A stretch of 64,000 nucleotides of DNA. Source: Anaerolineales bacterium HSG24. GTDB lineage: Bacteria > Chloroflexota > Anaerolineae > 4572-78 > J111. The DNA lies in contig JAUCGB010000001.1 in the NCBI GenBank assembly GCA_030377895.1, positions 1 to 64,000 of the forward strand, read 5' to 3'. Shown here one piece after another: positions 1 through 9,895 of the stretch; positions within the stretch are counted from its first letter, which is position 1; each line of letters starts with the position of its first letter. A program made the position numbers and the translations under genes. The notes under the pieces are model-generated. The model was not told where the DNA came from. It did not search any database and was given only the letters and a program-made list of their open reading frames with translations.

Positions 1-86
1 AGTGGTGCAGAAGTAGTGATATAGTCAGTTACCTACCCGCAAGTTTGGAACTTGCGGGTAGGTGATCACTACATGTGCAGGACTAC
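1..86. mobile_element. MITE-like element, family A (copy A1, cut by the window edge)
   Basis: Terminal inverted repeats of the form TAGTGGTGCAGAAGTAGTGA / TCACTACATGTGCAGGACTA enclose a strong hairpin at 33-61, in which CTACCCGCAAGTT pairs with AACTTGCGGGTAG. Further copies lie at 32325, 35188, 44031, 55608, 57190 and 58296. The element carries no ORF, so it would be non-autonomous. Its left flank is outside the window. Confidence 0.75.
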
Positions 87-192
87 CTACCAATTAATAC
101 TCATTCCTAATCTCATTGGGTGTTATCAAGTTGTGGTATTTCCTACTATAGCACATGTAATTCAAGTATACAAGTTAATTAATGTCTATTCT

Positions 193-2460
193 TTAGCTGT
201 CTATCATCGGCATGGTGAACCAAAACTCAGACCCAGCTTCCAAATTACTCTGTACCCCAATCGTGCCGCCATGCATCTCCACCAGTTCCTTACAAATTGG
301 CAATCCCAAACCAGTTCCACCATATTGACGAGAATCGGACATGTCGGCCTGTTGGAACTTGTTAAAAATTAGGGCTAACTTATCCGGTGGAATACCAACG
401 CCGCTGTCGATAATGCTAAACCGAACATAGTTATCCTCAACAACGGCCTTGATGATAATCTCGCCCTTGTCCGTAAATTTGATGGCGTTGCTGACCAGAT
501 TCAGCAAAATCTGTTTGAGGCGAATATGATCGGCCTGGAGGGGGGGTAAAGTATCGGACAAGTCGGTCAACAACTCAATCGGTTTACCACTGCTTAACGG
601 GCGAGTTGCGGTTATGACCTCTGTAATCATCTCAATCGCATCAACCTCGGTTGGGTCGATTTGTATCTGTCCCGATTCAATTTGCGAGATGTCGATAATA
701 TCGTTGATGAGATTCATCAGATGTTGCCCATTATCATAAATCAACTGAACATCACTCTGCGCTTGGGTGGATAGTTCACCACTTAGGCCAGATAGCAGTA
801 ATTCAGAAAATCCATTGATAGCCTGCAACGGAGTTCGCAGTTCATGGCTCATCATGGTGATAAATTGTGACTTAGCTCGATCCACTTCCTTGAGTTTAAC
901 GATGGTGGTTTGCCGCTCGGCCAATAATTGGGCATTGGCAATGGCAATCGCAGTCTGGTCGGCAATCGACTGGAGCATGGAGATATCTTCGGGGGCAAAT
1001 ACATCTATTTTATTACTTTGGATGTCTAACACGCCAATCAGTTTTTCTTCTAATCGAAGAGGAACGGCCAACTCTGATTGGGTATCAGGCAAAAGAGTAT
1101 TGCGGAAAAATTGGGGAGTTTCTGAGACGTTATTAGTAAAAAACGGCTTGTTATTCTGAGCCACCCGTCCCACAATCCCTTGACCAAAGCCTAAACGATG
1201 ATTTTGGGTTTTAAGGATACGCCCAACCTCTCCATACCCCTCAACCATCATCAACTCGTTGCTGGACTCATCAAGCAGGTAAATATGGGCATAATAACAA
1301 CCGAAATAGGCCTCAAATTGATTAACCAGTTCATGCAATAACAGATTAATGTCCAAAATTTTGTTCAACTGCTCGCTCAGGGTGGTGATAGCCTGTAAAC
1401 GATGGGTGCGGTCGGCGACCAGTTGCTTCAAATGATTACGGTGTTGCTCAATCTCCCGTTCCATGCTCTTACGTTTCGTAATATCGCGTGAATATTCTAT
1501 CATCTGGACAACTTCATCCGCCTCATTAAAAATCGGGAAGCCATGTATCTCGATATTAATGGGGCTACCCGCCTCGTCAAAATGAATATGCTCCACGACC
1601 GTCGGTTTTCGAGTTTGCATGACGATTTTAAGGGGGCAGGGGTGTTCGGTGCTATCACAGGGAGTATCTCGATAATGGGTGGCGGCATAGCAGGTTATCT
1701 CCTCTGAGACTCCCAGCCTGCGCGCCGCTGAGTTAGCCGTAGCAACACTATAATCATGCACGTTGATTACATAAAAGGGATGGGTGAGCGATTCTAAAAC
1801 AATATTTAGATGTTCTTTTTGTGCCTGTATCGCCTCCCGCGCTCGTTTCTGCTCAGTAATATCTTCTTTTACAGCCAAATAATGGATAATCTTTCCGTCC
1901 TCATTTTTCACAGCAGAGAGGGAAGCAAACTCCCAATACAGTTCACCATTTTTTTTACGATTACACTGTTCACCCCGCCACTCCTGACCGGCCATCAGAG
2001 TACTCCACATTTCCTCATAAAACTCTACGGAATGATAGCTCGAATTTAATATATTAGGATTTTTACCGATAGCTTCGGCAATAGTGTAACCTGTTATTAG
2101 GGTAAAACTGGGATTAACATATTCAATCAGGCCGTTAAGGTCGGTGATAACCACTGAGGTTGGACTCTGTTCAATGGCCCGATATAACGTTTGCAGTTCA
2201 AACTCAGTCTGCTTAACCTGAGCCAGACGAGGTGACAACGATTCATGGTAACGAAACAGAATCGCCCCCGCCAATCCCGCGGCAAACATGGTGCTAATGA
2301 TAATGGTCATCAGACCCGATGTCCACGAGGAAATTGTGGCGAAATAATATTGCTTAACCAGTTCATACACGGTCATCACAACAATCATTGTCACCACCAC
2401 GATGATGACAGATACAATTGGGTTCTCTAGTTGTTTTGGTTTAGAAGTCGGGTTCATCAT
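193..2460 (-). CDS. Membrane PAS-PAS-GAF sensor histidine kinase
   Basis: Two-component sensor kinase of 755 aa. Two N-terminal membrane helices (about 14-35 and 48-69) are joined by a short loop, so there is no large extracellular sensor. PAS domains follow at about 88-205 and 215-335, then a short coiled coil and a GAF domain (about 360-515). HisKA has the phospho-acceptor H539 in SHELRTP. HATPase_c has the N-box near 654, DSGVG near 686 and GGTGLGL near 714-720. All catalytic boxes look intact, so it should be active. No receiver or output domain is attached, so its partner must be elsewhere. GGAG lies 11 nt upstream of the first of two adjacent ATG codons. It is the last gene after the ATPase-nuclease pair at 2573-5814, with a 112-bp gap, and may be co-transcribed with it. 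The ligand is unknown. Confidence 0.9.
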   Translation of the reverse strand: MMNPTSKPKQLENPIVSVIIVVVTMIVVMTVYELVKQYYFATISSWTSGLMTIIISTMFAAGLAGAILFRYHESLSPRLAQVKQTEFELQTLYRAIEQSPTSVVITDLNGLIEYVNPSFTLITGYTIAEAIGKNPNILNSSYHSVEFYEEMWSTLMAGQEWRGEQCNRKKNGELYWEFASLSAVKNEDGKIIHYLAVKEDITEQKRAREAIQAQKEHLNIVLESLTHPFYVINVHDYSVATANSAARRLGVSEEITCYAATHYRDTPCDSTEHPCPLKIVMQTRKPTVVEHIHFDEAGSPINIEIHGFPIFNEADEVVQMIEYSRDITKRKSMEREIEQHRNHLKQLVADRTHRLQAITTLSEQLNKILDINLLLHELVNQFEAYFGCYYAHIYLLDESSNELMMVEGYGEVGRILKTQNHRLGFGQGIVGRVAQNNKPFFTNNVSETPQFFRNTLLPDTQSELAVPLRLEEKLIGVLDIQSNKIDVFAPEDISMLQSIADQTAIAIANAQLLAERQTTIVKLKEVDRAKSQFITMMSHELRTPLQAINGFSELLLSGLSGELSTQAQSDVQLIYDNGQHLMNLINDIIDISQIESGQIQIDPTEVDAIEMITEVITATRPLSSGKPIELLTDLSDTLPPLQADHIRLKQILLNLVSNAIKFTDKGEIIIKAVVEDNYVRFSIIDSGVGIPPDKLALIFNKFQQADMSDSRQYGGTGLGLPICKELVEMHGGTIGVQSNLEAGSEFWFTMPMIDS

Positions 2461-2572
2461 ATAAAAATCATCTCCAGATTATTACTCTAATACTGGCTAC
2501 CAGTTTTTCAATCGCTTTTTTTCGTACCCAAACTCAGTTTGGACACAGCCAAACATCCGCCTCGTGCCAAAC

Positions 2573-4180
2573 TTACACCCAACCAATCGCCACTACCGTC
2601 ACCTCGACACCATCAATCCTCTCCATACCGGATAACTCGGTTAGCACTTCCTCATCCAATACTGGCACAAAGACAGCCATGGTGATGTTGTCTAGTCCCA
2701 AACTTTTGGCATATTGGGCCGCTTTTCCTTTATCCACATCCAGTCGGTATTTATCCACAAAACTCTTGATTTCAATGATACCTTCCTTGCCTTCATGTCT
2801 TAGGTGAATGTCTACCTTGCCATTGCCGGTCGGAAATTCAGGGCTAATCACACATCGCCAAGCCGCCGATTGAAGCCAACTGAACAGATGAAAATGGCCC
2901 ACAGCCTCCGTCAACTGTAAATCAGTTTTGCGTCGGGGCTGTTGCTTCCAAGGGTTGTGTCCTGCGGCTTTCAAACGAACCAGATAATCTTTGTATCGTT
3001 CCAACAAGGCTGGTAAATCAAGGTTCTTCTTGGTCGGGTCAAACACATCAGCCAAATCATCCCCAATTTTAATCGCCAGTGGGCGGTGGGTATGATTCAC
3101 TAAATCACGTTTTAGGGCATTGTAGATGCGAGTTTGGATAAACGGTGAACTAAAACGGCAAATTTCACTCAGTTCACCGTTGGGATACTCAACTGTTTCA
3201 GTACCAATGATGCCATTCATATACATGTGGTTGTGTAAAAGGTCATCAAACGAGAAGGGGATGTTGGATTGAGCAAATAGTTCCATCAGAAAGCCCATAT
3301 ATTCTGGGTCTCTGGCCTTGGCTATCAAGTTCATCACCGTATTGTTTGGCTCAACGAAACGAGCTTTCAGCCAAACCAGTTTCCATGCTTTCTCACCGAT
3401 AGGTTCGTCGGGGTCTAAATTGTAATTTTTCGTCAGCAATTCACCGAACCAGCTAACTAGTCCGGGCTGACCTTTCGTCACATAGTAGAGCCGCTCAATG
3501 ACCCGATCCTCCACTATTTGACCACTTTCCTGTTCGTACCATCGGTACATCGATTCCACTTCGGCAAAAGTTAGGTTGGGGACATGCAGACTACGTTGCA
3601 CATTGAAGGGTGAACCAGTACGGCTCTCAACCCCTAACACCGCCCGTACTCCGACCAATGCCAACCCGTGTAGCAAACAACTCTTTTCGCCACTCAATTT
3701 GCCCAGTTCGTTCACTCGGCCACCGTACATATTCCTGAACTCATTAGCAAAATTGTTGATGAACTGTTCTCCCATCGAGTCAAACTCATCTAGGATCAAT
3801 ATCACTGGCTTGTCGAAGTATGTATGCGAAAACAGATTATTCATTTCTTTCCACGAAGTAAGTTTTGGAAAATCTATCCCAAACCCTGTCCGTAATTGCC
3901 CGACAAACACATCCAAAATATCTTGTTCATCTCTCGCTGTCTTGGTAGATTGCAAGGTTACGATAGCCACCTCAAAATCGTCTCGTTTCATGATTCTGCG
4001 AACGATCTGGCGCATGACCCAACTTTTGCCCGTCTGCCGAGGAGCCCACACGGTTATGTAATGACCGCCTTTGTCCACTTTACCAAGCAGATGATTGTAA
4101 CCCTGTTCTATCAATTTCTCGCGGGGTACATAATAATTTGATTCTGTATCAACTTCTTCATAAGAACTAAATGTCCGCAT
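2573..4180 (-). CDS. AAA ATPase fused to PD-(D/E)XK nuclease-like domain, A-type (copy 1)
   Basis: 535 aa. The N-terminal P-loop ATPase has Walker A APRQTGKS (46-53) and Walker B VILILDEF (D131, E132). A middle region (about 251-372) looks like a winged-helix or specificity segment. The C-terminal domain has a PD-(D/E)XK signature: D457 in KVDIHL, then E470-I-K472 and a downstream Q489. Family knowledge: such AAA-like proteins are widespread and poorly characterised; DNA or RNA cleavage is inference. The ATG at 4180 is chosen over 4216 because AAGGAG lies just upstream and the other three copies start at the same residue. It is nearly identical to copy 2 at both ends, but its middle matches copy 3. 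Copy 2 ends 26 bp upstream, implying an operon. No membrane segment was seen. Confidence 0.88.
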   Translation of the reverse strand: MRTFSSYEEVDTESNYYVPREKLIEQGYNHLLGKVDKGGHYITVWAPRQTGKSWVMRQIVRRIMKRDDFEVAIVTLQSTKTARDEQDILDVFVGQLRTGFGIDFPKLTSWKEMNNLFSHTYFDKPVILILDEFDSMGEQFINNFANEFRNMYGGRVNELGKLSGEKSCLLHGLALVGVRAVLGVESRTGSPFNVQRSLHVPNLTFAEVESMYRWYEQESGQIVEDRVIERLYYVTKGQPGLVSWFGELLTKNYNLDPDEPIGEKAWKLVWLKARFVEPNNTVMNLIAKARDPEYMGFLMELFAQSNIPFSFDDLLHNHMYMNGIIGTETVEYPNGELSEICRFSSPFIQTRIYNALKRDLVNHTHRPLAIKIGDDLADVFDPTKKNLDLPALLERYKDYLVRLKAAGHNPWKQQPRRKTDLQLTEAVGHFHLFSWLQSAAWRCVISPEFPTGNGKVDIHLRHEGKEGIIEIKSFVDKYRLDVDKGKAAQYAKSLGLDNITMAVFVPVLDEEVLTELSGMERIDGVEVTVVAIGWV

Positions 4181-4206
4181 AATTTTACTCCTTTTGTTCT
4201 CTATAA

Positions 4207-5814
4207 TTACACCCAACCAATCGCCACCACCGTCACCTCGACACCATCAATCCTCTCCATACCGGATAACTCGGTCAGCACTTCCTCATCCAATACTGGC
4301 ACAAAGACGGCCATGGTGATGTTGTCCAGTCCCAAACTTTTGGCATACTGGGCCGCTTTCCCTTTGTCCACATCCAGTTGGTAGTTGTCTACAAAACTCT
4401 TGATTTCAATGATACCTTCCTTGCCTTCATGTCTTAGGTGAATGTCTACCTTGCCATTGCCGGTCGGGAATTCAGGGCTAATCACACATCGCCAAGCCGC
4501 CGATTGAAGCCAACTGAACAGATGAAAATGGCCCACAGCCTCCGTCAACTGTAAATCAGTCTTGCGTCGGGGCTGTTGCTTCCAAGGGTTGTGTCCTGCG
4601 GCTTTCAAACGAACCAGATAATCTTTGTATCGTTCCAACAAGGCTGGTAAATCAAGGTTCTTCTTGGTCGGGTCAAACACATCGGCCAAATCATCCCTTA
4701 TCTCAATGGCTAAAATTCGGCTCTGCGACACCAAATCATGTCCCAACGCATCATAGATACAATCTTGGATAAACGGTGAACTAAATCGACAAAGGTTGAT
4801 AATCTTACCATTTGGTTGCCGGACTGTTTCTGGAACTATAATGCCGTTCATATATAAGTAGTTGTGGGTGGGATTGTGAAAAGAGAAAATGATATTCGGT
4901 TTGGTAAACAGTTCCAACAGATAACCCATATATTCTGGGTCTCTGGCTTTGGCTATCAGATTCATCACCGTGTTATTCGGTTCAAGATAGCGGGCACTAT
5001 TCCACGCCATCTCCCAAGCCTCCCAATCTAGGGGTGGTTGCTCTGGTTTCGGTGTGTAATCTCTGGTCAGCAATTCACCGAACCAGCTAACTAGTCCGGG
5101 TTGACCTTTTGTCACATAGTAGAGCCGCTCAATAACCTGATCCTCCACTATTTGACCACTTTCCCGTTCATACCATCGGTACATCGACTCCACTTCGGCA
5201 AAAGTTAGGTTGGGGACATGCAGGCTACGTTGCACATTGAAGGGTGAACCACTACGGCTCTCAACCCCCAACACCGCCCGTACCCCGACCAATGCCAACC
5301 CGTGTAGCAAACAACTCTTTTCGCCACTCAATTTGCCCAGTTCGTTCACTCGGCCACCGTACATATTTCTGAATTCATTGGCAAAATTGTTGATGTACTG
5401 TTCTCCCATCGAGTCAAACTCATCCAGAATCAATATCACTGGCTTGTCGAAGTATGTATGCGAAAACAGATTATTCATTTCTTTCCACGAAGTAAGCTTT
5501 GGAAAATCTATCCCAAACCCTGTCCGTAATTGCCCGACAAACACATCCAAAATATCTTGTTCATCTCTCGCTGTCTTGGTAGATTGTAAGGTTACGATAG
5601 CCACCTCAAAATCGTCTCGTTTCATGATTCTGCTAACGATCTGGCGCATGACCCAACTTTTGCCCGTCTGCCGAGGAGCCCACACGGTTATGTAATGACC
5701 GCCTTTGTCCACTTTACCAAGCAGATGATTGTAACCCTGTTCAATCAATTTCTCGCGGGGTACATAATAATTTGATTCTGTATCAACTTCTTCATAAGAA
5801 CTAAATGTTCGCAT
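4207..5814 (-). CDS. AAA ATPase fused to PD-(D/E)XK nuclease-like domain, B-type (copy 2)
   Basis: 535 aa with the same plan as copy 1: Walker A APRQTGKS, Walker B LDEFD, and a C-terminal KVDIHL...EIK nuclease core. Residues 1-250 and the last 160 are almost identical to copy 1. The middle (from TRDYTPKP to about 372) is a different version shared with copy 4 at 17255. It is the upstream member of the first pair. AAGGA precedes the ATG. The 5' leader carries half of a family D repeat (5841-5892), so the insertion may have changed its promoter or leader. Having two non-identical copies side by side suggests a hetero-oligomer or two specificities; that is inference. Confidence 0.88.
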   Translation of the reverse strand: MRTFSSYEEVDTESNYYVPREKLIEQGYNHLLGKVDKGGHYITVWAPRQTGKSWVMRQIVSRIMKRDDFEVAIVTLQSTKTARDEQDILDVFVGQLRTGFGIDFPKLTSWKEMNNLFSHTYFDKPVILILDEFDSMGEQYINNFANEFRNMYGGRVNELGKLSGEKSCLLHGLALVGVRAVLGVESRSGSPFNVQRSLHVPNLTFAEVESMYRWYERESGQIVEDQVIERLYYVTKGQPGLVSWFGELLTRDYTPKPEQPPLDWEAWEMAWNSARYLEPNNTVMNLIAKARDPEYMGYLLELFTKPNIIFSFHNPTHNYLYMNGIIVPETVRQPNGKIINLCRFSSPFIQDCIYDALGHDLVSQSRILAIEIRDDLADVFDPTKKNLDLPALLERYKDYLVRLKAAGHNPWKQQPRRKTDLQLTEAVGHFHLFSWLQSAAWRCVISPEFPTGNGKVDIHLRHEGKEGIIEIKSFVDNYQLDVDKGKAAQYAKSLGLDNITMAVFVPVLDEEVLTELSGMERIDGVEVTVVAIGWV

Positions 5815-5840
5815 AATTTTTTCCTTTTGTTCTCTATATC

Positions 5841-5892
5841 GTCTTTCAGATAATGATTTTCAATTCAAGACCGTAAGTTTAGAACTTACGGC
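5841..5892. repeat. Half family D repeat with hairpin
   Basis: GTCTTTCAGATAATGATTTTCA matches the left terminal repeat of the family D element at 44437. It is followed by a short hairpin, CCGTAAGTTTAGAACTTACGG. The matching right end is absent. It lies in the 5' leader of the B-type ATPase gene that starts at 5814. Confidence 0.6.
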
Positions 5893-5893
5893 G

Positions 5894-6048
5894 GTAGTGT
5901 TGCCATGTTGACTGATGGCCATGTCATTCGAGCGTAACGAAGTGGAGTGAAGAGTCCCTCAGAGCTTATAGAGTCGAGAGATTCCTCGGTTCCGCTTCGC
6001 TACATCTCGGAATGACATGAGGGCTTATCAGTCAATAGGTCAGCACCA
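5894..6048. mobile_element. Inverted-repeat element, family J
   Basis: The ends are inverted copies: left GTGTTGCCATGTTGACTGAT, right ATCAGTCAATAGGTCAGCAC. Inside is a second inverted pair, ATGTCATTCGAG / CTCGGAATGACAT. One-ended relatives are at about 30443 and 59519. There is no ORF. It fills most of the gap between the first ATPase pair and the dehydrogenase gene. Confidence 0.6.
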
Positions 6049-6057
6049 CCACCAAAT

Positions 6058-7191
6058 CTACAACCCCACCACGGTCTCCCGCACCCGAATATCTCGTTGA
6101 GCATATTCTGCTAATAAATCCTCAAAACAGCCGCTGGTTTGTCCAATATGTTCGGGTGGAACGATACCCACTTGGCTGACCATGCCCTTAATCAACTGCC
6201 GAGCAACGATGGTGCAGGTATAGCCAGTGGTGCGGGCCATAGAGGTCGTCTGCGTCTCTCGATGATAGGTATCGAATAAATCATAAGTGTAACGATAACG
6301 TTTATCCCCTTTCTGTCCCTCCATGATGACCTGCATGACCGTCAAATCTTCCTCGTCCGGTTGCATGCGCCATTGCTCAAACAGCAATTTGGCCGTCAGG
6401 GCAATCGGACGCACCATTTGCCCTTCTACCTCAATTGGTTCTGTATCGAAAAAGCCACTTTCGCGCCAAGCGCGCATCAGGTTGATATGACCGGGGTAGC
6501 GCAGGGTTTTTTCTTTCATAAATGGGGCTGATAAGGTCGTCATCAGAGAGCGTAAACCGTCGGTGTTAAAGGCTTCCACGGTTCCAACCTCCGGCAAATC
6601 GACCAGTTCCGCATCCGACAAGGCTGGACGCACTACCGCCTGCCCATACTCCACAAAACGCGCCGGACGGGTGTACTCCTCCAACACATCAATCGGCGAG
6701 AAGACAGCTTTATACTCGTAGGGCCACTGCCGTACTCGAGGCAGTCCGCCTACATAACAGAGGTAACGCTCGGTTTGGTCGAAGAGCGTATCAACATAGC
6801 CCGCAATAATATTACACAAACCCGGCGCAACCCCACAATCGACCACAGCGGTGACACCTTTTTCTTGAGCCAGTTCATCGAGCAAAAACGGGTCTTCGCT
6901 GAAAAATGATATATCGACCACGTTTTTTCCGGCAGAGATAATCTGCTTGAGGGTTTCAAAGCCCATAAATCCAGGTACGGCACATATAGCCAGATCAAAA
7001 TCGGCTACTAGTTCGGCCACACGGCCCGCCTGCTGAACATCGACTTGAATGGTGGTTATACTAGGTAAGTCGGTCTTCAAACGATTCAGGGCTTGCTCGT
7101 TAATATCAACCGCGGTGACGGTCATATCTTGGGCTAAATCTTTGACGATGGCTTGCCCAACTAAGCCAGTACCAAGCACAATAATTTTCAT
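6058..7191 (-). CDS. Saccharopine dehydrogenase-like NAD(P)-dependent oxidoreductase
   Basis: 377 aa, cytoplasmic. The N-terminal Rossmann fold begins MKIIVLGTGLVGQ (GxGxxG at residues 7-12). A larger C-terminal domain follows, as in saccharopine reductase / lysine 6-dehydrogenase-type proteins. These act on the alpha-amino group of amino acids or their adducts, and the exact substrate cannot be read here. The ATG at 7191 is preferred over the ORF start at 7245: it has GGAGAAATT directly upstream and begins exactly at the Rossmann strand. It stands alone between the two ATPase-nuclease modules, flanked by repeats on both sides, and nothing around it suggests a lysine pathway. Saccharopine dehydrogenase-like is safer than a specific EC number. 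Confidence 0.85.
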   Translation of the reverse strand: MKIIVLGTGLVGQAIVKDLAQDMTVTAVDINEQALNRLKTDLPSITTIQVDVQQAGRVAELVADFDLAICAVPGFMGFETLKQIISAGKNVVDISFFSEDPFLLDELAQEKGVTAVVDCGVAPGLCNIIAGYVDTLFDQTERYLCYVGGLPRVRQWPYEYKAVFSPIDVLEEYTRPARFVEYGQAVVRPALSDAELVDLPEVGTVEAFNTDGLRSLMTTLSAPFMKEKTLRYPGHINLMRAWRESGFFDTEPIEVEGQMVRPIALTAKLLFEQWRMQPDEEDLTVMQVIMEGQKGDKRYRYTYDLFDTYHRETQTTSMARTTGYTCTIVARQLIKGMVSQVGIVPPEHIGQTSGCFEDLLAEYAQRDIRVRETVVGL

Positions 7192-7319
7192 AATTTCTCC
7201 ATTATTTCTTATTTTGTTGCCACTCAGAAGTTTATCGTTTCTCACAAGGTTAGGGAATCGGGATTAAATAAGTTACGCGCTTGACTGGGAGACCCCCATT
7301 TTCTGAGTGATAGTTTCAA

Positions 7320-7490
7320 TACCCGACAGAAAAGTTAGCCAAAACTAATTAGCACAGAGTTTCACAGAGGAACACAGAGCTTCACAGAGAAAAAGCGATT
7401 TATTTTTTCCTCTGTGCCCCTCTGTGCGTCTCTGTGAAACTCTGTGTTCCTGTTTTATCCTTCCCTAAACCACTTTGTCGGATAGCAAGG
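7320..7490. mobile_element. MITE-like element, family B (copy B1)
   Basis: Long imperfect palindrome built from alternating CACAGAG and CTCTGTG words, bounded by TACCCGACAGAAA and TTTGTCGGATAGCAAG. Sister copies at 22754 and 52752 have 14-bp terminal repeats and 9-bp target duplications. B1 itself shows no clear duplication. It has no ORF and lies downstream of the receiver-kinase gene. Confidence 0.7.
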
Positions 7491-7504
7491 TCAGGTCTAA
7501 GGTA

Positions 7505-9823
7505 CTATATTAAATACTGCTTCACAAATTTCTCAATCCCTTGGTTATCAAACTGCTTCACCAAGGCCAACACCTGCTCAACAAATGGACGGTACGCCTC
7601 ATCCATCTGCGCCACCCGTTCCGCCCATTTATTCATCTTTCGTATACTGCCTCGTTTGGCGAGGTGATGCAACTCGGTCAACTGCTCCATTGGTGGCAAA
7701 ATTAACTTTGTTTTGCTAACTAATTCTAATATATCATCATAGTCAAACCTTTCAATCAACTTGATCAGATGCTTACCAAGGATCACATCATGTTGAGTTA
7801 TCTGCTCTGCTAACTCTAGCAGTTTCGTAAAACCGCCATCCAATGCCGCCACCTCCAGACCGATAATAAGTGACGGTGAACAATTCTGAAGCCGTTTAAG
7901 CAACTGTTCTTCTGATAAATCTGTCTCAATTGATGGAGCAATCACAGCACTCTCACTGAGCCACTCCCCTGAGGGCAACGGGGCAACCGCAGGCATGGTG
8001 AATTTGAAGGTTGTTCCAACTCCGACCTCACTCTCAACCCAAATCTGCCCGCCATGTTTACTGACCATCTCTTGACACATAATCAAGCCCAACCCCGTGC
8101 CACTCTCTTGAGCTGTTCCGATGGAGGTGTGGTGTTCACCGACTTTGAACAGTTTCACTATGTTTGCTTCGTTTATACCAATTCCCGTATCTTGCATCCA
8201 CACCTCAACCATGTCTGGCTCTGCACTTGGATGGACTGATAACGTCACCCGCCCACCCGATGGGGTAAACTTCAGGGCGTTGCTGATCAAGTTACGAATA
8301 ATCGTGTTCAACATCCACTCATCGGCCTGTACCACGATACTTGCATGCAACTGGCTTTCAATCGTTATCTGTTTGTTATGGGCTGTACTCGCTAACATCT
8401 TGATATTCTTCTCGAACAACTGGTTCAGAGAGACATAGTTAGGATTGTAGGGCATGCGCCCCATCTGCATACGCGCCCACTCTAGCAGATTTTCCAGCAA
8501 ACTATAGGTTTGTTTGGCCGCATGGTTTAACCTCACTCCTATCTCCTTTATCTCAGATGTAGGATAGATTCCCGTTTTGTCGACCAACAACTGACTGTCG
8601 CCTAATAAAGGTTGGAATGGGCCTTTCAAATCATGGGCCACGATGGAGAAAAACTTGTCTTTGTCATTATTCAATTTTTCTAGTTTTTTGTTGGCTTGTT
8701 GAGCCAAGCCATATAAGCGAGCATTTTTGAGAGCAACCGCTACTTGGGTCGCCAAGAAACGAAAGAGGTTCATATCTGCCTCATTCCAATCAAGAGGCTC
8801 ATCATGCTGAACATTCAACACGCCCACAACAGATTCACCTTCCACAATGGGAACATCGATTTCCGCTTGTGTGTCTGGGAGAAGAGAATTTGGTAACCAG
8901 TTGGAGGCTGAGGAGACATCATCAATCCACACAATTTGCCCCGTACACGCCGCCTGAGCCACTAGACTACGCTCCGCCAGCAAAGGGATTTGATGCCCAT
9001 GCAGTTTTAACGCCCCCACCTTGCCAGTACCTTCAGTCATAATTAACTGTTCACCTTGTTCGTCTAACAGATAAACCTGAACATAATAGTATCCAAACTG
9101 CTTTTGCACCTGATAAACAAGGGTCTTTAAGACATGGTCAACATCTAACAAGGCATTGAGTTGCTCGCCCAACATGGCTATTATCTCCAAACGTTGGGTA
9201 CGGGCCTGCACTCGCTTTTCAAGCATGCTGTTGGCCTCTTCCAGTTTTCGATTAAGTTTACCCAAAACTTGCTGATTCGATTGGATGGTTTTAATATCAC
9301 GATAAGAGCGTAAAGCGGCTACTACCGTAGTAAACAGTTTATTGCGCGTCAGTTCAGTTTTTGTTTTGTAATCATTAATCTCATAATTCAAGATAACCGT
9401 TTCTTCAGGCGTTTCGCCGGGATGGCCCGTCCGTAAAACAATACGAACCTGTTTGTTGCCCAACTCCTCGCGCACATACTGGGCAACCTGCAATCCCGTA
9501 TCAGGTTGCTCCATAATCACATCCAACAAAATTAAGGCCGTATCGTCATGCTCTCGCATCAGATTTTGAGCCTCTCGCCCCGAATAGGCCGAGATAAACG
9601 CCAGTCCCTTTTGGTCTACCTGCAAATTATCCAAGGCAATCCGAGTAGCTTCATGGATTTCTACCTCATCATCAACAATCAATACCTTCCAATATTCATC
9701 TGGGTCAACCTCTACAGATAGGCTATCATCCACTAAATCCAAGGAGTCCCCTTGGTCTAGTAAATCATCCATATCGCCCCATATCAAATCCTCCGATTCT
9801 CCAAAACCATTTGCCTTATTCAT
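7505..9823 (-). CDS. Receiver-GAF-histidine kinase
   Basis: 772 aa, soluble. The N-terminal receiver (about 45-170) has its phospho-acceptor D101 in LLDVIM and resembles receivers found next to DUF3369 domains. A coiled coil (about 185-215), a GAF domain (215-372) and HisKA with H397 in AHDLKGP follow, then HATPase_c with DTGIG and GTGLGL. A 130-residue helical tail ends the protein and closely resembles the tail of the hybrid kinase at 19371 (PP-E-L--L--LAKRGS, then a YRPF motif). A receiver before the kinase suggests it takes phosphate from another kinase, plausibly the giant kinase directly upstream (start 15489). GGAG lies 9 nt before the ATG. The gap between the two genes is filled by a tandem repeat, so co-transcription is uncertain. 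Confidence 0.9.
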   Translation of the reverse strand: MNKANGFGESEDLIWGDMDDLLDQGDSLDLVDDSLSVEVDPDEYWKVLIVDDEVEIHEATRIALDNLQVDQKGLAFISAYSGREAQNLMREHDDTALILLDVIMEQPDTGLQVAQYVREELGNKQVRIVLRTGHPGETPEETVILNYEINDYKTKTELTRNKLFTTVVAALRSYRDIKTIQSNQQVLGKLNRKLEEANSMLEKRVQARTQRLEIIAMLGEQLNALLDVDHVLKTLVYQVQKQFGYYYVQVYLLDEQGEQLIMTEGTGKVGALKLHGHQIPLLAERSLVAQAACTGQIVWIDDVSSASNWLPNSLLPDTQAEIDVPIVEGESVVGVLNVQHDEPLDWNEADMNLFRFLATQVAVALKNARLYGLAQQANKKLEKLNNDKDKFFSIVAHDLKGPFQPLLGDSQLLVDKTGIYPTSEIKEIGVRLNHAAKQTYSLLENLLEWARMQMGRMPYNPNYVSLNQLFEKNIKMLASTAHNKQITIESQLHASIVVQADEWMLNTIIRNLISNALKFTPSGGRVTLSVHPSAEPDMVEVWMQDTGIGINEANIVKLFKVGEHHTSIGTAQESGTGLGLIMCQEMVSKHGGQIWVESEVGVGTTFKFTMPAVAPLPSGEWLSESAVIAPSIETDLSEEQLLKRLQNCSPSLIIGLEVAALDGGFTKLLELAEQITQHDVILGKHLIKLIERFDYDDILELVSKTKLILPPMEQLTELHHLAKRGSIRKMNKWAERVAQMDEAYRPFVEQVLALVKQFDNQGIEKFVKQYLI

Positions 9824-9895
9824 AGATATAATCTCCGAAAAAATAACTCAAGAGACGTAAAAACGTGAGGTATCGGATAATCGACAACCTTTTGA

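Noticed and set aside
52..372. 106-codon plus-strand ORF at the left end
   Set aside because: Begins in a family A element and runs antisense into the kinase 3' end; no family.
3576..4061. Plus-strand ORFs of 161 and 81 codons opposite the ATPase genes (also at 5210, 16559, 18258)
   Set aside because: They recur only because the sense genes are paralogs; all are antisense shadows.
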